A stretch of 64,000 bases of DNA from the NCBI GenBank assembly GCA_014281115.1, contig JACONQ010000005.1:2356001-2420000 (forward strand), written 5' to 3'. The position numbers and the translations under genes are program-made. Under the pieces are notes generated by a model. It did no database searches. It was not told the DNA's origin and saw only the letters and a program-made list of their open reading frames with translations. The DNA is from Laburnicola sp. R22_1. Its lineage: Eukaryota > Ascomycota > Dothideomycetes > Pleosporales > Didymosphaeriaceae. Positions within the stretch are counted from its first letter, which is position 1, and each line of letters opens with the position of its first letter. Shown here piece by piece: positions 21,803 to 31,754 of the stretch.

Positions 21803-23344
21803 TTACATGTTGACCCGGTCGTTTATCTCCACGTCGCCTGGTAAGATAGCCAGCCCTGTTCTGCAGTTAGCGCGCCTATCAAAACAGGAACCATAGAAAT
21901 ACTCACAATTGTCATTTCCCACATCCTCGACCACCTTCTGTGCAACCTTACACTTCTTCGCCTCTTCATCTGTCTGTCTCTTCAACTCTTTGCACTGATC
22001 GTTGTCGCAACGCGCATCCAACACCCGCTGCAGACTATCGCCCTCCCAGCCAAACATGTAGTCGCCGTGGTTTCCATGGCCAGTGCTGTCCTTGTCAGCG
22101 TACTTGCTTTGTCGCCATTACCGGGGGAAAGAAAGAGCACTCACGCATCACCCATACTGAATACAAACGGCTGGCTTCCATCCTCGGGCCACATCCCTTC
22201 CCCGTTGAACTCAGCTGTGTCAAATATGACTTCGTACATCAGCTGCGGGAGGTGCACAGGGTGCGTGTCGGGGCATTTGCCGCGTTCTTGGGTAGGCGTG
22301 TAAGGCCGCGATATCACGGGGTCGGCGTAGGGCTCAAAAGGTATGGTAGTGTACGCAACGTGCGATTGATGATCTGGTGAATCTAGGTCTTTTCAATCCC
22401 AACAGGTGGGGAAGGTTACTGGAACAGAGTGAGCGATGACTGTTGCAAGGAAGAGGATAAAGGGAGAGCTGTTTTGTATCACGTGACGAGAAAACCGACG
22501 GAAAGCTGTCACGGAATGATAAGGACGTGCTATGGATGTAAGTACCTTGTGTTCGCAGCCCACCCTCACACTGGTGGTCTGGAAGATGTGTAGTGTCATC
22601 GCCCGTGCATGGCGCCCCGCCGAATGGGGGTTGATCCTTAAACAAGCAGCGGTGACAGATGCCACGAGATTCGCCAGTCGTGTTACGAAGCATCGGGTTG
22701 CCCGCGAGCATGCGGAAACCCTGTCAAAACGTCAGCGGACTTGATCATCGACAGGCGGAGGGATACTTACAGGAGCAAAAGCTGTCACGTTGCTCACGCC
22801 ATCGTACGGAGGAATATAGTACACCATGTGCCCCCCATCCTGATCCAGACCGCCGTTTGAAACTTGTTTGACTCGTTTGTAGGTTCCGTTACGAGCGCGG
22901 AAGTATAGCGGTGCGGTCCAGTAGTTGCTGTCTAGTATTAGTACTCGTCCCCGTCATATCAGTAAAGTTGAAAATCTTATTACCTGAAGTCCTATATTTT
23001 GGTCAGCATCTGAAAGAAGAATTTTATGGAAAATTGGCGAATTGCTCACCTCACTGAATGTGCAGCTCGTGCATGTGGACTGCGTTGGCAAGTCGTACTC
23101 CACAGGCTCCATATCGGGCCTGAAAGAATCTCCACCCCTGCAGATTATCAGCTTCAGCACTGACTTCGAGTCTTGAAAATACTGACACAATCTGATGCAT
23201 ATGCGGCGTCCCAACTACCCCAGGGTTTACCAACGGATCCAGTCTCTCGACTGTAAGCTGTGAGCAAGCAAAGCGCATCATATGCGCTTGTTGCGCCTGC
23301 GACGCTCCCGCCAACGCGAGCAACGACAGAATTGTCTGATACAT
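21803..23344 (-). pseudogene. Second DUF1996 secreted protein gene, one premature TGA
   Basis: Paralogue of 10335-11982 on the same strand. The signal peptide MYQTILSLLALAGASQA is followed by FACSQLTVERLDPLVNPG, HMHQIVGGDSFRPDMEPV, NYWTAPLYF, GFRMLAGNP, HQCEGGLRTQ, PDHQSHVAY and MFGWEGDSLQRV. Six or seven small introns with consensus ends join these blocks in phase. In the block FPTCWD-x-KDLDSPDHQ the codon x is TGA (22393-22395); the other paralogue has Gly there. All other blocks are intact, so this is a single late lesion or a sequence error. The extreme 3' end is uncertain: the open frame ends at 21803, but a possible terminal intron would end the protein earlier. Confidence 0.8.
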
Positions 23345-24500
23345 TCTACCCTTCTTCGATTTCCACTGCTGTGTGAGGAATCTGAGAATATGCAAGGGTT
23401 GCGGACCGGCGCGTTGAAGTATGCGGCCGAAATGTGGGCATCCCCGGATGGGTATTCCAGATGAGACACATGGCTATCATCGGTGTGGGGCATGGAGAAC
23501 TGCCGTCAATTCAACAGATGCGATTTCATCTCAAGGCCGGGCTTCCCTACCGGGCGAAGTGTTGTTGGCGCGGTGGGTAATTAATATGTGGGATGCATTG
23601 ATTAAATGACTGGGGTGTTTTTTGAAGAGGCAATCGGGTTGACAATCATTAGATAGCAGATAGTATGTACCAAGCGGTTAACTTCTTATGTAAGGCATGA
23701 TCGGCCCTCTAGATAGGATTAATTAATATAATCACATTCCAATAGTGTCGACTGTTGGTGTGCAGGACGTTGAACAGTGCAGATTCAGAGTGACACAGCA
23801 TCCTGGGATCCACGGTAAGATTTGTTTTAGGATTTATAGTCGGAATTTGTGAAGAGTATATAGCGGAGGATGCTGCCAGGCTGGGATTTGTAGGTGAGAA
23901 AAACATTCAAATACACCTTCGTCAAGGTCAAAATATATAGGGAAAGGCAGGTTCAACTGAGATATTATAGCTTCTACCTGGGCAACAGCACCATCGATTA
24001 TCTCTACTCAGCATCGTCCATAAATTAGACGCAATAAGAACTTGAATCTGTCAGATCGGGAAAGGATTTGCCGCAAGGCAGATGGAAACACCGCTCGGGG
24101 ACTGCACTACAGACTACCATAAGCATTCGATTGCCTTGGTAGCTATTGTCTGTGACTCTGCTCCTCAAACAACCTAGGTTTGTGGCCATGCACACAGGGT
24201 GGAGGATTGATTTCTAAAATACAGGAGATTCAGTCTTACTGCATACGCACTCTGGTTCTACGAAACGATCATCTGGTCGCGCCCACCAAAGATCTCTACC
24301 AACAGAAGGGTAATCACGTACATCCCTTATACTCAGGCGGATCAAGGAAGCCTGCCAAAGTTTACCTTAAAATGAACTAATGCTCGTAGCTACTGACTAT
24401 GTGGTTGTTCCACGGGACTGCTCTTATGTGGCTGAGCGCACTGGAAGTCTAGCTTTCAAGGTTGTATCGTCGCATGTGAGGACTGGACTGATTTGTAATA
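23345..24500. other. Intergenic, no gene seen
   Basis: Upstream of the second DUF1996 gene and left flank of the pogo element. No supportable gene. Confidence 0.4.
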
Positions 24501-24502
24501 TA

Positions 24503-26638
24503 CCGTATTCGGCCACTCAACGCACAGACCCCACTCAACGCACAGTTAACACTAAAAATCGTATATTTTCAACACCTCATAACTCCACCAATATGGACCC
24601 GATCGACGCAGCTGTTGAAGCTTTAAAATCCCTGGAGCTAGGAGAACGTCCTAATATATCCCAGGTTGCTCGGGAGTACGGCGTTGAGCGGTCGCGGCTC
24701 TCGAAGCGCTATCGAGGGGTTCAGGGCACCTATGCAACTCGGGCCGAAAAAAAGCGACTCCTCAACAATACACAGGAAAAACAGCTACTATAGTACATTG
24801 ATAAGCTGTGTGTACAAGGCCTACCCCCTATGAGAGAGATGATACGAAATTTCGCTGGAGAAATAGCACATCAAGAGCCAGGAAATCACTGGGTTAATCG
24901 CTACATTGCGCGGCATCAAATTGACCCTATATCGCGATGGACATCTGGCATCCATAGCCAGCGCTACAAAGCCGATTCAGCCTTCAAATACGCCCTCTAT
25001 TTCAAGCTTTTAGACGATAAGATCAAGCAGTACAACATCGCACCGTCAAATATATACAATATGGATGAGAAGGGCTTCTTGATCGGGGTAGTGTCAAAAA
25101 TGAAGCGCGTGTTCTCTCGACAGCGATATGAGCAAGGAGGCGTCAAGCAGGTACTCTAGGACGGCAATAGAGAGTGGATAACGACGATAGCTTGTATATG
25201 CGCCGACGGCAGCTCTCTTAAACCTGCCCTAATATATCAGGCGGCTTCTGGCAACATCCAGGACACATGGCTACAAGATTTCAATCCTCAAGAGCACCAG
25301 GCCTTTTTCGCCTCATCACCATCTGGATGGACAAACAACGAACTTGGGATTGCCTGGCTTAAGAGGTGCTTTCAAGAGGAGACTAAGAAGAAGGCAAAGC
25401 GCGACTATCGACTCCTAATTCTTGATGGGCATGGCTCACACGTTACTATGGAGTTTATCGAGTTCTGCAATCAAAATCAAATCCTCCTAGCTATCTACCC
25501 GCCGCATTCAACTCATACGCTACAGCCTCTAGATGTCTGCCTTTTTAAGCCTCTTTCAGCTGCATATACAAAAGAGCTCTCCGAATTCATGTACAACAGC
25601 CAAGGACTCACATCTATCACTAAGCGCGACTTCTTCCGCTTCTTCTATAAGGCATACAGAGTTGCATTCGCCAAAGAAACAATCATTAACGCCTTTAAAG
25701 TTACTGGCATCTCTCCGCTGAATAGCAACGCTATATTGAAGAAATTTAAGGATCTAGAGCCTAAGAGGCCATCAAGCAGCGATAGCACGTCGTTAGTACT
25801 CTCTGCAAGCGATTGGCGTAAAATTGAAGGACTTCTACGACAGGTAGTTGAGGATCTTAATGATAAACGCGTCTCGCAGCTGTCTCACACAATACACGCA
25901 ATAGCGACTCAGAAACAGCTCGTCTAGCACGAAAACGATCGCCTTAGAGATGCCCTTTTCAATGAGAAGAAGCGCCGTAAGCGTGGCAAGGCATTACTAC
26001 TTGAACCCTCTGAGAATTACGCTGGCGGCGCCGTCTTCTGGTCGCTATTAAAAGTTGAGGCTGCCCGCAATCGCCAGGCTAAAAAAGACGCCAAAGCAGA
26101 AGAACTACAACACCAGAAGGAGCGCGACAAGCTAGCTAAGGAGCAGAAAAAGCAGGAGAAATAGGCTATGCTTGAGCAGAGGGCGCAGAAAAGGATGGCT
26201 GCAAAAGAGGTTAGGTTGCAAGAACAGCAGAGGAAGGCGGCAGAGCGCGAAGAAGATCTACTTGCGCGCGCAGCTGAAAAGCAACTCAGGACTGATATAC
26301 AATTGGCTAAAAAGGGTAAGGCGCGTAGCCTCGAGGCTCCTGCACCTCCTGCTCATGTTATTGAGGACCTAGAGGTTGATATTGAGGATCTATTAGTTAT
26401 TGAAGGGGTGGTGGAGGCATCTGGCCCATCAACGCGCACTCGCAAAGTACGCCTCCCACAGAGGTATCACACGTAGTTTATCGTTGCCAATCGATTTATC
26501 AAGCTTCTGCAAATGCTACTCTAAAAAATCTAGTGATTTTACGATATATATAGAGCTCTGCAGCTTCAAAAGTAATAGTGGTGGCTATCCTCAAACTGTG
26601 CGTTGAGTGGGGTCTGTGCGTTGAGTGGCCGAATTCGG
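24503..26638 (+). mobile_element. Pogo/Tigger-like transposon (2136 bp)
   Basis: Terminal inverted repeats begin CCG(T/A)ATTCGGCCACTCAACG and contain two copies of CACTCAACGCACAG. They are flanked by TA at 24501-24502 and 26639-26640. Different family from the Fot1-like pair. It holds one transposase gene with four in-frame ambers. Confidence 0.92.
24593..26476 (+). pseudogene. DDE_1 transposase with four TAG codons, catalytic triad intact
   Basis: One frame of 628 codons from ATG 24593 (MDPIDAAVEALKSLE) to 26476. An N-terminal HTH-psq domain (NISQVAREYGVERSRLSKRY) is followed by a CENP-B-like HTH (WVNRYIARH), then the DDE_1 core. All three acids are visible: NMDEKGF, LILDGHGSH and LQPLDVCLF. 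A Lys/Arg/Gln-rich coiled-coil tail follows. The only breaks are four TAG codons at 24791, 25157, 25925 and 26162 (first bases approximate), each where Gln is plausible, so CAG>TAG. No frameshifts. This is light RIP on a recently complete element. Confidence 0.9.
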
Positions 26639-26640
26639 TA

Positions 26641-28582
26641 TTGTTTTACGTTTGAGAGCATATGAAGACTGGCTGCACGATGTTCATGTCATAATCGCAT
26701 CCAGTAGCGCAGCATGCAATTCATCTCATTGTCTGCTGTCTAATGTTTGGAAGCAAATCTGCTTGACGGAACAAAGCAATCACGCCAGGCCAAATCTGGA
26801 GGGAAGTGTGTTCCGCTTCGGAATGGACCCTGTCTCAGGGTATAGGTAGCTTTTGGCTATACCACCTCGTCAGGGACTCCCAGTTTGACGACTCCACCAT
26901 CAACTGATATTCTTCCTTCCACTTGCTCAAGGGAGGTACCGGTGAATGTCTGGATATTGCCTACCTAGATAAGGATGTTTCGCACAAAGTACTTGAGGGA
27001 GAACGACATAGAATGCGTACCGAATGTGCACATATGTGGATGGATATGTGGATGGCTGTTTGGGAAGAGTGTTAGATAATAGAACGGAGATTCTGCAGAG
27101 TTCGACGGCTCTTTGGCGGTCGTAGAAGCTTCATTGAGCTCCTACAGTCCTCCCTACACATCTGCTTCATTGGAGGCTTTCGCACTACTGGATACTGCTT
27201 GAATGCGACTGCTCACCTGGCTACCTGTGGTTGTCTTCCAGTAACACCACAGCAGGCCTAGCTTCCACCTATAATTGCATCAAGAAAAGAAGACTATGTG
27301 CAAGAAAATATTGTTTAATGAGGTCAGGTTCCTAACCGACACATTCTCGCGGCTACCGTTCTAAACGGGTAGGGTCGATATTCTACGAGACCGGTATTAA
27401 GACCGTGGTTTAGCGCGTCGCTACAAAACATCTAAGATTTATATGAGCTGTATTGTAGCTTGTTGTCAAACCCGACGTGGCACCTTCCCCGAGACGCAAT
27501 TTCCTTAGGCGCTGCTCTGACGTACCTTGTCCGTGCGGAGGGGCGACTGCCTACCCACGTGCGATCTATGGAAAGAGCTCACCAAGCCTCGTGGCCACTC
27601 CTCCTGCATGGAGGTCGTTCAGCCTTGGTGTGGCTTGCTGGGCCTGCATCCATAGTCCATGGCCGCCAGGACTCGCCCCACTAAAGGCCCTGAGAGTCAG
27701 CTGAATATTTTGAACTGATAGAGATTCGTTGATTCATCTTTGAGGCGTGGTGCTGCTGCCGCGCGCTGCGCGTTCTCCGGGAACAGACAGGGCGGGCAAC
27801 GCGAATAGAGCCACGCATGCCTCCTCACGTACATCCATACAACGGACTTCGATTCCTAGCTGATAGTCACACAGAAGCGGGGAAACCCCGAAAGCCGAGA
27901 AGAGGACAGGGTGTGGTTGTGTACATGCGGTGATGCGCGCATCGCCGGCTCGTCGCGGGGAGCCGATATCGCAGTAAGCAGCCACGCGGCTACTGACGAA
28001 GAATAAAAAGTACGTTCATCTCATTATTCCTGTTCATCCAAATTTCTTTCTCAAATTCCAATTCCCCGAGACACAGGTCGTTGTAACCAGTGGACAGCTC
28101 AGCGTCCAGACCGACTTCGGGAACCAAAACCGCACGTGACTCACCCATTCACCCCGCTCCACTCACAACCTTCGTTCGGTTACCGAAACCCCGCATTCCA
28201 CGCACCCCGCACCGCGTCGCCTACGAAACCTCGATCGGGAACCGAAACCCCGCGTTCTAGAAACCCCGCACCGCATCACACACGAACCTTCGCAAATACC
28301 CCAAGACTATATACACCACCTTTCAAGCCCATCAACAAACCTCCTACCATCCTCGCCGTCCTTCCCCTCCCAACACTTGACCTCCATACACACACGCGCA
28401 CACACACAACCTCCACCCCAACCAAAACATATAGTATACCCCTAGACCATCCACACCCCAAAGACCCATCCACACCATAAAAGAACCCACACCACGAAAA
28501 ACATCTACACTACCTCTGTTCCCCTCTCAACACTTCCTGTACACACCCACCCTCCACGCCCAACCAAATCAAATCAATTACC
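26641..28582. other. Intergenic, no gene supported
   Basis: About 1.9 kb of mixed composition. Open frames at 27460-27700 and 27734-27985 have no recognisable content. At about 28175-28285 two degenerate copies of a ~65-bp unit (AACCGAAACCCCGC...CCCCGCACCGC) lie in tandem, followed by a CA/CT-rich leader for the small gene at 28583. Confidence 0.4.
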
Positions 28583-28792
28583 ATGCCAGCCCAAGCACGC
28601 ACTCTCTCGATGAAGATCCTCCAAGCCCACCGCGCCAAGGGTGTCCGCTACCCGACCTTGTTGCAAAAAGAGTCGCTTAAGACGTGGTATTCGTATGGGC
28701 TGAGGAGGAGAGGGGCGGAGAAAGAGATGGAGAATGTGGGAAGAGAGAGGAGGGAGAGGGATTTGACGCCGAGGGGGAGGGTGTATTTGTAG
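28583..28792 (+). CDS. Small basic protein (69 aa), hypothetical
   Basis: ATG in a good fungal context (AATTACCATGCC) after a long pyrimidine/CA-rich leader typical of an expressed gene. The protein is 69 aa, Arg/Lys/Glu-rich, with KILQAHRAKG and LKTWYSYGLRRRG. No signal peptide or membrane segment. I do not recognise it. Support is only context and composition, so it may be fortuitous. Confidence 0.4.
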   Translation: MPAQARTLSMKILQAHRAKGVRYPTLLQKESLKTWYSYGLRRRGAEKEMENVGRERRERDLTPRGRVYL

Positions 28793-28898
28793 CTGGGTCG
28801 GCGGTGGAGGGTGTGCGAGGTTCTCAAGTGGTTTATGAGACTTTTTTGTTACGAAAATATTGTTTGACAGGGGTTTCATAATTTTACGGCCAAAATGC

Positions 28899-29030
28899 GA
28901 TACGGTTTCTTAGTAAAGATTGTTGTCGTGTGGAGATTCTAAACAAGTTCGAGTCCGCACCATACACAGAGAGGAGTAAAACAGGAGGCACTAAAATCTA
29001 GTACCTAGCACATAGTGATACGGTTTCTTA
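28899..29030 (-). repeat. SINE-like dispersed repeat, copy B, with 14-bp target duplication
   Basis: The core is 28913-29016 on the minus strand, flanked by exact copies of GATACGGTTTCTTA at 28899-28912 and 29017-29030. Long, perfect, AT-tailed duplications of this type are made by LINE-type target-primed reverse transcription. Confidence 0.85.
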
Positions 29031-29755
29031 TAGTATTGGACGTTACGGTTTGATAGCACGATGCCAACGTCATCGTTGCATTATCCGTATGCGTGTACCT
29101 CGACAACTATTCTCTCGGTCTTTATTACTGTCATGGTCGCAGCCCTTTTAAGGTTGTAAGTGGTTGGGCTAAAGTACACTATATGCCAGGCCCGTGGTTT
29201 AATAGTGTTCGTGCTCGTCGTTATGTAAGGTAATCTTCCTACAATAGTCCTATGTGTGTGGTGTTAATTAATTCTACCTAAGGGTAGGACGACAAAGGCT
29301 TTTATCTCAAATAACATAACAAAAAAAGCAGAGCCCCCTACTTAGTAAACAAAAAGAGAGTAAAAAGGGTGATGACACCATAGTCCTATTTTATAGGTTT
29401 TTACGGTGGAATTGGACATCTATTGTTACTGATGTCATATGGTTCGGTGTAATTTCACCACGTACGAGTATAGAGGAGTGGGTATTGGGTGGGGTATGAT
29501 TATTCAAGTTCTATATGTGAAGAAGTTCGGATTGTTGATATGGTATTCATTTTCACGTAATATTGACATAACATATCCACAAGAGCGCTGCATTATCCTC
29601 CCTGTCCTGGGTGTTCTTCGAAACGTAGACGTATCTCCTAAGCTGGGAACTCATCGACAGATTTGTTCAGGTCAATGGGCAGTTATCGTATCAATAGAAG
29701 CCGGAATTGTAATTTCGTTTGCCGGATTGGAAGTTGACTGAGTTTTGGAGATAGT
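29031..29755. other. Intergenic, no gene seen
   Basis: Between the SINE-like copy B and the repeat-peptide precursor. AT-leaning, with no supportable gene. Confidence 0.4.
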
Positions 29756-30135
29756 CTAGTTCTTGAGGCTGCCGGTGTAGCGCAGGGGAGCGTAAGAAGC
29801 ATGCGCTTCAGCGTCGGCATCGGCTTCGCGCTTAAGTCCCCCAACGTAGCGGAGGGGAGGGTAAGACGCGGAAGCCTCGGCGTCGGCATCAGCTTCCCGG
29901 TTCTTAAGACCACCGACGTACCGGAGAGGAGGATCCGAAGCGGAAGCCTCAGCGTCAGCATCGGCTTCCTTCTTCTTCAGTCCTCCCGTGTACCGAAGAG
30001 GAGGGTAGGAGGCAGCCTTCGCCTCAACCTGGGCAGTCGGCGTCCTTCATCTTTAGTCCTCCAGTGTATTGGAGAGGAGGGTAAGACGCGGCCGCAACAC
30101 CAGCGTCCCTCTGGACAGGAGCATCCTCGGCCTTT
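29756..30135 (-). pseudogene. Kex2-type repeat-peptide precursor (dikaritin/victorin-like RiPP), frameshifted
   Basis: The minus-strand frame ending in TAG at 29756-29758 encodes tandem repeats. Five core units of the form (Y/D)(P/A)PL(R/Q)Y(T/V)G(G/S)LK are visible, for example YPPLRYVGGLK. Each of the last spacers is a basic site (KKK, KNR or KR) followed by EADADAEA, the arrangement of Kex2 plus dipeptidyl-aminopeptidase sites in yeast alpha-factor and in UstA-type fungal RiPP precursors. The first unit lies in another frame: a one-base shift occurs near 30030 between units 1 and 2. No signal peptide is found directly upstream in frame, so an upstream exon is missing or lost. The divergent neighbour is UstYa-like. 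Likely role: precursor of a modified cyclic peptide. Product and activity are unknown. Confidence 0.7.
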
Positions 30136-30884
30136 GCATGGTCAGTTCAACGACTCTCATGGAAAAACCGATGCACCACGCCTCTGAAGGGAAGTGGACT
30201 GGAGAAGTACGAGGGAACTAACCGGAGTCCTGCATGTAGAAGGTGGTCCCTCGTACTAAGGGCCGGGCGGTCGTTGGTGGTTAGTGATGGATTGTACCAG
30301 AGGCACCATCGACGTATTGTGGGATTCACGGACTTGGTGATTCATGGCCTTGCAGCAGTTGCAGCCGGTCGTTGAGGCTTACATCTGTGTGGTCGTTGTT
30401 AGATGTCATCTTCGTAGGAGGAACGGCGTTTGAAGTGAATAGAAACAGCAGATACATGATATCGGTGTTATGCAGCCCATCTATTTAATACTTTTCTAAG
30501 CGTTCGTAGCTTGGTAGTTCATAGAAGCATGCGACGAAGCACTGCCACGCAGTACCTTGGGTAGCTTAAAATGCTTCGATTCCAAATGGGGAAGGTGGGA
30601 CCAAACAACAACCACATGAGGAAGGTAGAGGCATGTCTTCCTTCCGAATAGTGTAAACCGGCGGGGTCACTGATAAGGTACCACCCGGTGACACGGAGTG
30701 TCAGCAGAGTCGTCTAACCGACTGTTTGGCCACCGTACTACCCAGCGCCTGGTCAGAGCGACGGAGCCTCTGTTCCGTCTGGGGGATGCAGCCATGCCCC
30801 GCTGCAGAGCATTATTCGACTACGCTTGACGGTTATCTATCTCGTCCCGTTGCCTCTTCGCCTTCTTTTCCCTTCGTTGGAGCG
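30136..30884. other. Shared upstream region of precursor and UstYa-like gene
   Basis: Divergent intergenic region. It contains an 11-bp perfect inverted repeat AGTACGAGGGA (30206-30216) / TCCCTCGTACT (30247-30257) with a 30-nt loop, possibly a regulator site, a hairpin or a small insertion. The first exon of the precursor, if it exists, would be here. Confidence 0.45.
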
Positions 30885-31401
30885 ATGTCGTACACCGACT
30901 CTATAGATGAGCGCACGTTTCTCGACGAAGAGAAACTGAACAGAAAGTCAAATACACGCACATTATCTCCAAGGTCATTCAAAATTCTCACGCTGTGCAA
31001 TGCCCTATTTTTCCTCGCCTCGCTGTCGTTGTACGGCTCATCATGGATTCACGAGTCCCTGAACCGGCCGCTCAACCCCAAGCTTCGACAGGTCTCAGCA
31101 TACTGTGAGTCGACCAAAGTTCGCTTTAACTGGTTTCTAACTGTGGCTCATAATCATAGCTCCTCTCCTCGACCGGGTCGATCTCCCACTGGAAGTGAAG
31201 ACCATGAATGGAACACTGTACCCTTCCAAACATCCTTCCGTCGCACGACTCCCACCAAGTCCAGAGGTCGATGAAGTCTGGGGAGAATGGGAAGTCACGC
31301 GTATCATACCCGTCACCGCCGCGCAAATCCGTGCCATGGGCAAAGACCCATCAACAGTAGCAAAGTTAGAAGTAAGCCCGACTCCATATGCAAAGACGTA
31401 G
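30885..31401 (+). CDS. DUF3328 / UstYa-like oxidase, C-terminally incomplete
   Basis: Exons 30885-31104 and 31160-31371, with a 55-bp intron (GTGAGT...TAG) in phase. Reading on without a second splice stops at TAG 31399-31401. The layout is that of the UstYa family: a ~45-residue cytoplasmic head (FLDEEKLNRKSN), one membrane helix (ILTLCNALFFLASLSLYGSS), then YSPLLDRVDLPLE, SPEVDEVWGEWE and AQIRAMGKDPSTVAKLE. UstYa proteins oxidatively cyclise RiPP precursor peptides. The two HxxHC motifs that form the active site in the family, expected downstream, are not found before 31,700. A donor-like GTAAGC at 31372 suggests a lost or unrecognised third exon. The gene is divergent from the precursor, which supports a joint pathway. 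Confidence 0.68.
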
Positions 31402-31754
31402 ATTTGACTATACACGGATATGGATGAACGATGATGAGCTCGGGATCGCCATGGCAACGTCGGCGTGGAGGGACTAATAAGCCGAAGCGGGCCATGGGCG
31501 GGCCGACTACGTCATGCATGGGAGAGTGGAGGGGTTCAAAACTGTACCAGCAGGATTCCGCTCTTGTGATGCCACACCAGCCGTGCCCGCATATAATCAC
31601 ACGCCCGTTATGCACTCGTCCGCCCGCCCGCTCCCCCCTCCTCCTCCCTCACCACGCACCCGCTGCCCTCACGGCCTCCACCGCCCGCCGTCGCGTGCCC
31701 CTTGAGCCCTGCCTGCGCCCGCAGCCGTGCCGCGTTCCGCGCCATTAGGCCGCC

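Noticed and set aside
28136..28480. 114-codon Pro/Thr-rich plus-strand frame
   Set aside because: Arises from CCCCGCA repeats and a CA-rich leader; looks like promoter or 5' UTR of the small gene.
29683..29961. 92-codon Leu/Pro-rich minus-strand frame
   Set aside because: It is a shadow fr­ame of the repeat-peptide precursor; the other frame has Kex2-type spacers.
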